Shown: in pieces, positions 22,766 to 33,288 of the stretch
Layout of the letters: each line of letters starts with the position of its first letter
Numbering within the stretch: the stretch's first letter is position 1
NCBI RefSeq assembly: GCF_030272615.1
Contig: NC_081414.1
Span: 910,973,009 to 911,037,008 of the forward strand
Source: Cryptomeria japonica
Taxonomy: Eukaryota > Streptophyta > Pinopsida > Cupressales > Cupressaceae
DNA: 64,000 nt
Direction: 5' to 3'
The notes under the pieces: model-generated
What the model saw: the letters and a program-made list of their open reading frames with translations, nothing else
The model's database searches: none
What the model was told of the DNA's origin: nothing
Translations under genes and position numbers: made by a program

Positions 22766-24476
22766 ATGCAGTTGGGAGGAGTAGGAAGTGGCAATGGGAG
22801 AATTCAAAATTCAAATTCTCTGAAAGGCGGGAACTCTAGTTCCAATGGTGGGAGCAGCCAGAACAAAGGAGCTGGTCCTATGGGAGAGAAGGACAAGCCT
22901 CTGAACATTCTGAAGGTTGTTGACATTCTCCAGACTGGTGGTACTCTGCCAGAGAAGAAAGTGAGTTTTGGGTTTTCAGGGGAGGGGTCTAGTAGGGGGT
23001 CCAACCCATGTGAAGAGACCTTGGAGAACGAAAAAGAATTTAGAAAATGGTCATCCCTTTTTGGAACAAAACCATCTGGTAAATCCTCTTTACCTCCTGT
23101 CAAGAATATTTTTTATCGATCTGGTGGAAAGTTCACTATCTCTATCCCTGATCTGGTTCTGGATCATAATATAAATAGTATGTCAAACTCCCTGGTAGGA
23201 AAATTTATGGGTTCACATCCAAACATTGAAGTTGTAAGGGCTTATGTCAAATGGAAATGGGCTCTGAAGGGTAACATTGAAATCTCGGCTTTGCCTAAAG
23301 GCCTTCTATCTTTTACTTTCTCGTGTGAAGAAGATAAATGAAGGATACTTTGTGTTAGTCCCTAGATGGTAGGAAAGACAACCTTGGTTCTTCGGAAATG
23401 GCATCTGAATTTGAACATGAATGACTCTCTTTTGGCACAAGTTCCAATTTGCGTAAAGTTACCAGGTTTGCCTCTTAAATATTGGGCAGAAAGCATCTTC
23501 TCAGGAATAGCAAGCTCCTTTGGTGAACTCTTCTCTATAGACCCAGTCACAGCTTCAGAAAGGAGACTCACTCATGCTAGGTTTTGTGTAGGGATAGCCC
23601 ATGATGTAGACATGTTGGAACCCCCAGTTGAAAGTAAAAAGGTTCTAGAAAAAAAATGTATGGCAAGTTAAAAACTCAAAAAAGATGTAGACATGTTGGA
23701 ACCCCCAGTTGAAAGTAAAAAGGTTCTAGAAAAAAAATGTATGGCAAGTTAAAAACTCAAAAAATAAGGAAACTAACTTTATTGACAATAACTGTTTTGA
23801 ACCCTTGGGGGAAAATAAGGAAGTGGTATCCTCAACTTCTATCTCCAATCCCCCAGCCCAGGAAGTATTGAGAAATGAGTCAACCAAAGTAAACAACCCT
23901 ATGATAGAGCAGATCTGAATAGAGGAATTGAAAGAACAGACTGAATCTTCAAAAGACACAGCTGAAGTGGTAATTGCTGATACTTATACTGGTAAGGAAA
24001 CACAAAAGAAAGAGGAACAACCTGAGGAAGGGGAGATCTCTGGCTCCAAAGAAGAAAAGAATAACTCTTCCCCGCTCATTATAAGCTCTGAAATGCAAGA
24101 AGCCCAAAAATGTGCAATACTGGGTATGAACCTTTCAGATTCAGATCAAAACTCAAAAATAGTAAACAATGTTTCACATGATTCTAGATTCCCTAATTGG
24201 GGCAATGAAGATGAAATATTCAGAATCCTCAGTAATCTGGAAGCAGTTCTCGATAAAGAAGCTGATTGGAAAATACCAAAATACAGGAACAAGAAAGGAT
24301 CCACTCCCTCGACTTCTCAACTAAGGAAATCCAGCAAAATTACTCAAGTAGATGTTGGGTATATCTCATCTTCCCCAGGTCAACCTTCTAACCATAAAGT
24401 CAGAGACAAGGAGGCAAGTAAGAACATTGCAGATGGGACTCAAAAGACTCTTAAGGAGCTAGGAATCGGTAAGTAA
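22766..24476 (+). pseudogene. LINE ORF1 (DUF4283-like RNA-binding protein)
   Basis: The N-terminus is Gly/Ser/Asn-rich. From about 23050 it resembles the DUF4283 region of plant LINE ORF1: SLVGKFMGSHPNIEVVRAYV, then a TAG where PW is expected, MVGKTTLVLRKW and VPICVKLPGLPLKYW. An 81-bp tandem duplication (23603-23764) and a frameshift in an A-run follow. The tail (23928-24476) is acidic and Ser/Lys-rich. No CCHC knuckle was found, though many plant LINE ORF1 proteins have one. It presumably binds LINE RNA. Confidence 0.8.
23603..23764 (+). repeat. Identical 81-bp tandem duplication in LINE ORF1
   Basis: Two copies, 23603-23683 and 23684-23764, are identical as far as I can read, including a run of eight A and an in-frame TAA. 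The period is 27 codons. It therefore arose after the stop codon did, that is, after the gene was already dead. Confidence 0.9.
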
Positions 24477-24478
24477 CT

Positions 24479-27400
24479 ATGAAGATTATCTCTTGGAATA
24501 TTAGGGGACTTAATAATCCTCATAAACACGATATTATTAGGAATATGACAAGGGATAGTAAACCTAATGTTTTTCTAATTCAAGAGACCAAAATGAGTAG
24601 AGAAAAAGTTGAATCTTTGAAGTTTTTTAAAAATGGGAGTATCAGTGGTGGTAGCTCGGAAGGTGCTTCGAGAGGCATAGCTACCATTTGGAATCTTAAT
24701 AGTGTCAAAGGCCATGTTCTTATTCAAGAAGTTTTTTTCTCTTGCATTAGATTTGAGTATTTAAAAGATGGAACATCATGGGTCCTCACCAACATATATG
24801 CACCCAACACCTTGAAAGATACAAACTCCTTCTGGAAAAAACTTATAAAAATTAGGGACAACTTCAAGAATCTTAGCTGGCTGATCATGGGAGACTTTAA
24901 TACTCCTTTGAGAGAGGAGGAAAAATTTGGTGGAAGCCCCTCTCAATTGGAAAGTAGGTTGGCCCTTATGGACTTTATAAATACACAGGCTCTCAATGAT
25001 GTGGAGATATAGGGATTCAATTACACATGAACTAATAGGAGAACTGGTAATGATCTTATCCAAGTTCACCTTGATAGGGCTCTTATTTCTGATGACTTGT
25101 ACAGACATTACTTTGGCTCACTGTCTACCCACATCTGTGTTTGGTCAGATCATTTTCCCATCACCTTCATTGCTGACCCAATTAATAGAAGAAGACATTT
25201 TCCTTTCAGATTTGAAAAAATGTGGACTCATCACCTTGATATCACTTGTAATATTCAGAAATGATGGAGTATCCAAGTTGAGGGAACTGCTATGTACAGA
25301 GTTGTAAAGAAACTCAAAAGTGTTAAGGACAATATAAGACTCTGGAATAAATACAGCTTTGGGAACATTTTTGAGGCCAAAGGTAAAGTCCAGGATGACC
25401 TTAAGAAAATACGAGTCCAAATTTAGAAGGATGGTTTCAGTACTGTGTCTATTGCTGAAGAAAATGAGACCCTTAAAAAATACCATGAAATCGTTGCTAA
25501 AGAGGAAACTTTTTGGAAGCAGAGATCAAGATGCATTTGGCTAAAGGAAGGAGATAGGAATAAAAGATTTTTTCATATGTTGATGATCAAACATAAAGAG
25601 ACAAATAGGATTAAAAAATTGGCAGTGGACAATGGGGAGCTGGTCAAGGAGGAAGAGATAAGGAATGAGGCCAAAAGGTACTTTTTGGAACTTTTGAGGA
25701 GGGATCACAAGTTGGACGCTGATGCTCAATCTTCTTTTCTTCAAAATATTCCTTGTCTCATTGATGAGCAGATGAATACCTCCCTTTCTTTGATTCCTTC
25801 GATCTTGGAAATCAAAAATGTTGTTTTTCTTTTGATAGTAACAAAGCCCCCAGTCCAGATGGCTTCCCCATGTTCTTTTTCCAAGATTTCTGGGATATTG
25901 TCGGGAAAGATGTTTCCAACAGGGTCAAGGAATGTTTTGGGGCTAGAATACTTTTGAAAGAAATTAATGGCACCTTCATTGCACTTATTCCCAAAAACAA
26001 AGGTGCTGACTCCATGGACAAGTTTAGACCAATCAGCTTGTGCAATTCTTTTTATAAGATTATCTCCAAGGTTCTTACCACCAGAATCCTGACTGTCCTT
26101 CCTTCTTTGATTATTCATCAGCAAAAGGGTTTTGTCCCAAGAAGACAAATTATCAACTCCATTATTACTGTCCATGAGAATATTCATTCTCTTGTTAGGG
26201 CTAAGTAACAGGGTCTCATCCTCAAGCTTGATCTCTCTAAGGCCTATGACCGGGTTGACTAGTCTTTTGTTGTGAAGGTTCTTGTGGCTTATGGTTTTTC
26301 CACCAAATGTGTTGACCTCTTCAGTCAACTTATTACCTCAGCCTCTTTTGTTATTCTTTTCAATGGTTCCCCATCCCCCTTCTTCCAAGCGTCTAAAGGA
26401 CTAAGGCAAGGGGATCCCATTTCCCCTATCCTCTTCATTATTATGGCTGAATGTTTTGGTAGGTCTATGGAAAACATGGTTATGCGAGGATCTTTTAAGG
26501 GATTTTAACCTTCTTTAGCCGATCTTATCTTCTCTCACCAACAGTTTGTGGATGATACCATTGTCATGGGGAATCAAGTATCCTAGAAGCTAGAACCCTA
26601 AAGGACACTCTTTGTAAGTTTGCCTCTGCATCTGGTCAACTCATTAATTGGGTCAAAAGCGAAGTTTTTTTCATCAACACACTAGAGAGAAGACAACATA
26701 GAATTAGCAGAATCTTGGAATGTCAAATTGCTGATCTTCCTGCCACTTATCTTGGCCTCGCCTTGGGCATTGCACCTCCTGATTCTTTTTGGAGCTCTCT
26801 AATGGACAAATTTCCTAAAAAGCTAGCTGGTTGGAAAGGAGCCCTTTTAAGTCAGGCTGGAAAGCTTCAACTTCTAAAATCTTCTCTTCAAAGAATACCT
26901 ATCTATGCCCTAAGCCTTTTCAAAATTCCAGTTAAGTATTTTGATGAAAATGAGAAATTTCAAAGAAAGTTTCTATGGTCAGGGGTTGAGGATAAGAAAA
27001 GAATGTCTCTTGTGGCTTGATATCAGGTATGCAGAACGAAAAGTATTGGAGGTCTGGGCCTAAGAAGAATCTGGACCCTAAATGAAGCTCTCCTGTCTAA
27101 ACAGGTTTGGAGGATGTTCCACTCAGATAGTGAATGGTGTAAAACCTAGCGAAGTAAGTACTCTCTTATGTCCTCCTCTCTTTCCTCTTTTATCAATTCT
27201 GAAATTAGTATGAATGGGTCCCATATTTGGAAGCATGCCTCTAAGTGTAGAGATAGCATTGCTAAAGGGGTTATTTGGAAACTAGGTAATGGTAGGAAAG
27301 TTAAATTCTAGGAAGACCCCTAGCTTTTTGATAAATCTTTGACTGATATCCCAGAATGGGCCCCTTATGCCTCCTCCTATATTAGAACATTTGGTCCTTT

Positions 27401-28691
27401 GGTTGAAGGGTATTGGATAGGTAATAAATGACAGAACATTGAAAGTATCCACCCAAGCCTTATTAAGCTTAAAAACCATCTGTCTTCGGCATGGTTGAAT
27501 AAAGAGGAAGACTCCCTCAGTTGGAGATATGAACCCAAAGATAATATTACTGTCTCTTCAATGTATGGTGTTCTCTCCCCCGCCCCTTTTGAAAATCCTT
27601 TCTGGTCTAAAGCTCGGATAAAGGGTTTGACCCCCAAAATCAACTTTTTCTATTGGATTATTCTTCAAAATAAAATCTTGACCTTAGATAACCTCAAGGG
27701 TAGAGGATTTGCCTTTCCTAATAGATGTGCTTTGTGTCTTAAGGAGGAAGAGTCTGTGGAACATCTGGCCATCCACTGTTCCTATTCTGCTTCAATCTAG
27801 GAAAGATTTCTTAAGAGTTTTTGCATTGATTGGGTGTTTCCTAACACTGTCAGTGAGTTGTTCTACTCTTGGAATTACCATTGGTCTAACTCCTTTTTGA
27901 GATCTTTGTGGCAGCTATCACTCCCTCACATTCCGTGGGGATTATGGAAAGAAAGAAACAATCATATTTTTAGGGACACTTCTTTTACTCAGGATATTGT
28001 GTTCCAGGAAATACAATGGGAGATTGTAGAGAACATTGGGATCATTGGCGATCCCTACTTTTCGACCAACCCATTGGAATCTCACATTTTAAGTTCCTGG
28101 AGTTTGAAGAATGTTGGCAGTTCTGACCCCGAGCAAAATAAAATATTATAAGCAAGATGGCAAACTCCCCCTCATGGTTGGTCCAAAGTCAATTTCGATG
28201 GTGTTGCAAAAGGTAATTTGGGCCCTGCATGATGTGGAGCTATTCTTAGAGATGATAAAGGTATATGCAAGGAAATGATTATTGTTCCAATAGGAAGCCA
28301 AACAAATCACAAGGCATAAGGAATGGCAGCACTCCAAGGTATTCTCCTCACAAAAAGATGGAATTGCCCCTACATATGGATTGAAGGGGACTCTAACAAC
28401 ATCATCAAATGCCTCAAGGGGACCTCTAAGCCCTCATGGTCTATCAATAACATTATAAAGGCCACTAGAGACCTCATTAACACTTTTGAGAAAATTTACA
28501 TATCTCATATCTACCATGAAGCTAATGGTTTTGCTGACTGGGCAGCCAATGTGGTGGTCAATCAAGATGAAATGATTACTTGGAAGGGAGAACAAGGTCT
28601 CCTAGAGGATGTCAGATTAATCATTTTTAAGGACCGATATAATAGTACCCCAAAGATCATCAATGGACAAAATAATAATGAAACAGATTAA
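24479..28691 (+). pseudogene. LINE ORF2: AP endonuclease, reverse transcriptase, RNase H
   Basis: Starts at the ATG at 24479, two bases after ORF1. The endonuclease shows MKIISWNIRGLNNP, LIQETKMS, LTNIYAP, IMGDFNTPL and SDHFPI. RT shows FRPISLCNSFYKIISKVL, DLSKAYDRVD then TAG for Trp, GLRQGDPISPILF and the catalytic QFVDDTIV (FVDD; usually F/YADD). Next come LPATYLGLALG, the zf-RVT region INFFYWIILQNKI...NRCALCLKEEESVEHLAIHC, and RNase H with VNFDG, WIEGDSNNI and HEANGFADWAAN. Frameshifts fall near 25820 and 26570; elsewhere damage is nonsense, often at conserved Trp (26260, 27309, 27321, about 27798). Confidence 0.93.
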
Positions 28692-28848
28692 AAGGAGTGC
28701 TTTGAGCAATTATAATATTGTCAACACCATTTATTATAACACTTAATAAATCACTTCCCACACTTTCTGGGTAAATTTGGTAGCTCTGAGAAACTCTCTA
28801 TCTAAAGCTCTCTGCAAGTTTTGACATTCAGCTCTGAATAGCAAAAAT

Positions 28849-30540
28849 ATGGGAGGAAATAGATGCCACTACGAACCTAGCAATTGTAAGGAGTGGAAGC
28901 AAAAGGAGGTGGTCTAGAACATTCTACAGAAGGGTGGGTTTTCAAAATTTATGGAGAGGCTCCATGGACGAGACACCACAGTCACTAATTTCTTTTGTAA
29001 AAACTGGAGAAAGGGCACTTTGAAGATGGGAGACTAGTTTATCGTCATAGATGAAGACCTCATTGGTCAGGCCACGGGTCTCCGACGGGAAGGAAGCAAC
29101 TACTACAGAGACAAAAAAGTGAGCAAGGAGGCCATTGAAAGATATCTTGAAACTGAAAAGGAGAAAAAATGCTTGGTGAAGCTAAGTAAAACTTACTATC
29201 CTCCTAGGGATTTTGTTAAGCCATGGAGGGAGGTCCTTTTTGTTATAATGCACTATATTACTTTGGATGGTAGATTCACTAAAGTGTATGGCTACCATTT
29301 TGTTTTGCTGAATCATTTTAGGCATGACGAGAAAGTTAACATTCCATATTTTTTGTTATGTTCTATGAATGCCACCATTAAGGCCCATAAAGAGGAACCT
29401 AAGGGTGACACTGCCATGCATCAAGGATTAATGGTTCTAATTTATGATCACCTCAAGGCTAACCAAATAGCCCGCCCTCAGCCCTCTAATTTTGAATCTG
29501 AGGAGGAAGGGTCAGACTTTATTTTTTCTTTGGATGAGGGTTCTGACAGTGATTCAATGAGTGAGTCTGAGGAGAGTATGGATGACTCAGAAGATGAAGT
29601 AGGTAAGAAGAGGAAACATTTGAAAACTAGACCTTCCTCCTCGAAGGGAAAGAAATCTAAAGGCAAAATTCTCCAGATTAGCTCCTTGGAGGAGGAGGAG
29701 GAGGTCTCTGAAGAATCTAAGAAGGAGAAACCCTAGAGTTCATTGAAAAAGAAAACTAAAGTCCATATTCAGACCAGAAACAAACAAAAGAGAAAGGAAG
29801 AGAATGTGAAGGAGCTGGAGGAACAAAAGCAGAAAAAGATTTCGGAAGCTAACCAGAACTTGGAGGAGGTGACTACTGGGGAAGTACATAGGGCTGAAGA
29901 TAAAGCCACTGTTGGTGACAACTTCGGTAAGATTGATCCCTCCTCAAACCCTCCTCCTAAGGGTATGAAAGGTTTTATGGACACCATGGAATGGTTAATC
30001 ACCAGTTATAAGAAAGTTGTGGAGGACAACAAGAAGCTCAGCCATAGAATCTAGATTCTAGAAACTATCAGCATTGGTGAAGGGAAGACTATGGCAGATT
30101 ATATGGATGATTTGACCAAAAATGTTGCTAAAGCTAAAAATATAAGAGACTCCTTCAACCCCAGATTTGAGCAAATCGAGAAAGACCTGATTGAGAGGAA
30201 AGCAAATGCTAATGCTATGGATCAAACAATGTTGGAAACTGTCAGTAAAGTCAACAAAATTGAGGAATGTCTCAAAAGTATCACAAAGCAAAGCTTAAAC
30301 ATTTTGAAGGTCTCTGTTGGCAATACCAAAACCCTCATTAGCAAATTGGATGAGGAGAAGGACACCCTGGAAATTGACCCTGGCACTGAAGGCACATGAG
30401 ATGTTAAAGGACCCAGAACAAGAACCAGAGGTAAAAAGAAGGAGAAGAAGCCAAATAAGGACCTGGATGAACTCAAAGCTGTTGCAGCCAACTATGACCA
30501 GCTCATGATTAAGGTGGAGGACCTCCTGAAGACTCTTTAA
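28849..30540 (+). pseudogene. LINE ORF3: third, accessory-type ORF downstream of RNase H
   Basis: A single frame of 564 codons from the ATG at 28849 has no frameshift and five premature stops (four TAG, one TGA). The N-terminal part (about 300 residues) looks globular: FSKFMERLHGRDTTVTNFF, FIVIDEDLIGQATGLRREGS and YPPRDFVKPWREVLFVIMHY. Next is an acidic Ser/Glu tract (29480-29730), then a basic stretch, then a C-terminal coiled coil with KKLSHRI, NIRDSFNPRFEQIEKDLIER and TKTLISKLDEEKDT. The layout matches accessory proteins of plant LTR elements rather than any standard LINE protein. It lies wholly between the LINE target duplications, so it was part of the inserted unit. Function unknown. 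Confidence 0.75.
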
Positions 30541-30730
30541 CTGTGTAATGCTTTCCTGGTTTCTGTTGTTTTGTTGTTTCTATCTTGTGTTGTCCTTTCT
30601 GTTTACTGGCTTTATTGCCAGTTGTTTTGTAAGCCATTTTTTATATGGTCTAGATACTCTATGATGATCTTTTTTAATCTCCTATGTTAAAGGTTTTAGG
30701 TCCTGAAAACCTATTTTTCTTATTAATCAG
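30541..30730 (+). other. LINE 3' untranslated region
   Basis: T-rich sequence of 190 bases with TTGT/TTTCT runs between the ORF3 stop and the target duplication. No poly-A tail is seen at 30730. Confidence 0.7.
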
Positions 30731-30748
30731 AACTATGTCATTGATTCT

Positions 30749-31176
30749 GAGGTTCAGACAATGTAATGCCTTAGGTCTTAATCTAAAAAAATTGGTAAAT
30801 TATTTTTAATGGAAAACAATTAGGTACCTCTGATTGGTCAAATCAAGGATGCACAGTTTGCTTTCACCACCTTCCCAAACAAAAGAATCAAGATGACAGT
30901 TTTGGTGGTCTATGTTCTAGCCTCCTACGGTATGATTCTGGGAAGAAACGTCTGCAAGGATATCCTGGGCAAGATCAACATGGATTGGTCAAAAGAAAGG
31001 ATACCCATCAAAGGTGAGATGCAGAAATTGCTTCCTGAAAAGAAAGTGAAATAGTCAACGGTCAAATTTGATGACCTCAAATCTCAAATACTCTTTGAGT
31101 CATTCGGAATGGGCACCTATTTTTACAAATAGAATAAGAAGATTCAAGCTCTTGAAATGGATCAAATGATGTAAGT
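30749..31176 (+). pseudogene. Gypsy protease, C-terminal part
   Basis: Resumes the protease after the LINE. LIGQIKDAQFAFTTFPNKRI, MTVLVVYVLASYGMILGRNV and INMDWSKERIPIKGE are typical of plant Gypsy protease and the following linker. Stops at 31052 and near 31129 break the frame. Confidence 0.75.
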
Positions 31177-31740
31177 TTGTCAACTAACGAATTCATGTTG
31201 GTTTCCTCTTTTGGGGAAACTTCAAGTTCACAACCTGTTATTTCAAAAAGTGACAATCAAGTATGGCTTATGGAATTTGATGGTAGATGTACCTCTGATA
31301 TCTTTGGTGTTGGAGTTTTTCTGATTTCCCCTCAAGGTGAAATCTTTCCTTACTCTTTCAAGATTCATTTTTCTAATACCAACAATATAGCTTAATATGA
31401 ATCTTTATTGTTGGGTATTGTTGTGGTTCATAATAAAGGTATCAAGAATATTCATGCATAGGGGGATGTTGATTTTTTTGTTTTCTAAATCAGAAATATT
31501 TATCAAACTAGGAATGACCGGTTGAAACATTACCGGAATTTAGTTTGGGACAACATTAAGTGTTTTGATGCTTTTAACATTTCAGTGGTATCTAGAGAGT
31601 TTAATTCTATAGCAAATTCTCGTGCTTGGTTTGCTACTCTCTTTATCCTGCATAATGGTTTTTCTCACAATGTATATTCCATTGACCTAATCTATAGGCC
31701 AAGTGTACCAGATTATTGGGACCACTAGAAAATCTTTGAT
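31177..31740 (+). pseudogene. Archaeal-type RNase H domain upstream of Gypsy RT
   Basis: Conserved blocks are VWLMEFDGRCTSDIFGVGVF, LISPQGEIFPYSFKIHF, NTNNIA, YESLLLG and SREFNSIANSRA. These match the extra (archaeal-like) RNase H found in Tat-lineage Gypsy elements: first Asp in EFDG, Glu in YES, Asp in GDVD. Three TAA/TAG stops (at about 31393, 31459 and 31486) interrupt it. Here it sits between protease and RT. In the minus-strand Gypsy of this window the corresponding domain sits just before integrase. Confidence 0.78.
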
Positions 31741-31984
31741 GATGACAAGCACATTGTTGATTTCTTGGAAACTAGTGATAGTTTCAATAACTTGTATTTT
31801 GAAAGAAGTAATTTCTTTGACTCAACAACCAATGATGATTCCTCTCATGATGAAGGTTTACTACAATTAAAAGGAAACAAGGTCCCAAAAGGTTTGGTGT
31901 CTCTAGAAAAACTTTTTGATAAGCAAGATCGGTATGTTAAATAGGAACAACAGGCAATATCAGATGCTATTATGGGGTATAAGA

Positions 31985-33080
31985 ACTATAATATTAGGTA
32001 GGACAATGATCCAAAATATGTGAATATCAGGAATAATTGTACTCCAGGAGAAAGAAAGTAATTCATAGAATTTTTGTGCCAATGCATTGACTTGTTCACA
32101 TATTCTTATGATGATCTGAAGTCTTTCCAACCTAAAGAAATATAGCATTATATTCCTCTCAAATATGGGATGGTGCCTTTAAAATAGAGGCAAAGGCAAT
32201 ATCATCCCAATATTTCAGGTACTATTATTTCCAAAATTCATAATATGATGAATGCTAAGATAATATTTCCAATTCATCATTCAACGTGGATTGCTCATTT
32301 AGTACCTGTACAAAAGAAAAATGGGGAGATCTGCATTTGTGTGGATTTTTGTAATCTTAACTAGTCCTCTTTGAAAGATAACTATCCTTTACCAGTAATG
32401 GAACAAGTTCTTCAAATAGTGACATGATCCCAAATGTTCTCTATGCTTGATGGTTTCTTGGGCTATAATTAGATTGAAGTCAACGAGGAAGATCATCATA
32501 AGACCACTTTCACGATACCTTGGGGTACCATCACTTATCAAAGGATGCCATTTGGTTTGGTTAATACACAACATTCTAAAGGGCTATGAATATGGCTTTC
32601 TGAGGTATCATTAGTATATACATTATTGTGTTCTTAGATGATTTGATAGTTTTTTCTAAAGATCGTGAAAATCATCTTTTTTCATTTAGAAGATCTCTTG
32701 AGAAGATATCGTAAATATGAAATTTCTTTAAATCCCAAGAAGTCAATTTTTGGTGTTACATAAGGTAAGCTTCTTAGGCATATAGTGTCCAAAGAAGGTA
32801 TTAAGATTGATTCAGAAAGGGTCAAGGCAATTCAATCTTTGATGTTACCTTCTACTATAATAGTTGTACACTGATTTTTTGGCAAAGTTAGCTTCTTGAG
32901 AGGGTTTGTTCCAGACTTTGTTGATTAAACTCAATATATTGTGAATATGATGAAAGGGAAAACTGCTTTTTGTTAGACCCCTAAAGGGAAAGTATCCTTC
33001 GATGAAATCAAAGAAGCAATAGCTCATGCTCCAGTATTAGTATGTCCTAATTATACTAAAGACTTTATAATGTACAATTA
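31985..33080 (+). pseudogene. Gypsy reverse transcriptase
   Basis: Family motifs in order: HYIPLKYGMVPLK, WIAHLVPVQKKNGEICICVD, SSLKDNYPLP, QMFSMLDGFLGYN then TAG for the Gln of YNQI, KTTFTIPWGTITYQRMPFGL, and the catalytic VFLDDLIVFSKDRENH (about 32632). Toward the end it reads into APVLVCPNYTKDFIMYNY, the start of the RNase H region, where the minus-strand Copia inserted. At least six stops, several at Gln positions. Confidence 0.88.
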
Positions 33081-33288
33081 TGTTGGCAACAACAATGAAG
33101 GAAAACTAAGAGGGTGGTGAATCAATTCTCACTAGATTAAAAAATTTAAGCACAATCTTAGATCTGATCAACTACGACAAAAATAAAGGTAAACATAGTA
33201 ACAACAACACACATAACACCAATATTTTTGATGTGGAAAACTTGGTTAAGGGAAAAAGCATGATGGGAACATACCATAGACATCTCAA
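33081..33288 (-). repeat. Truncated 3' LTR, minus-strand Copia
   Basis: Matches 36660 to about 36850 (TGTTGGCAACAACAATGAAG here, TGTTGGTAACAACAATGAAG there), including the conserved block near 33217-33267. Similarity stops near 33288, where RT sequence begins. Confidence 0.85.

Larger units (their letters stand above)
22743..30730 (+). mobile_element. LINE (non-LTR retrotransposon) with three ORFs
   Basis: About 8.0 kb bounded by a perfect 18-bp target duplication. It carries ORF1 (DUF4283-type), ORF2 (AP endonuclease, RT, zinc-binding region, RNase H) and a further long frame downstream of RNase H. This resembles plant L1-type LINEs, except for ORF3. It ends in ...TTATTAATCAG without a clear poly-A tail, which is unusual. 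The 5' end is only about 23 bases before ORF1, so it may be slightly truncated. Many in-frame stops make it inactive, although the target duplication is unmutated. Confidence 0.93.

Noticed and set aside
25741-26328. 195-codon ORF on the minus strand
   Set aside because: Antisense of LINE RT, which is clearly recognisable on the plus strand.
28849-30540. ORF3 as part of the host Gypsy rather than of the LINE
   Set aside because: The host protease frame resumes only after 30748, and the 18-bp target duplication encloses ORF3 together with ORF1 and ORF2.
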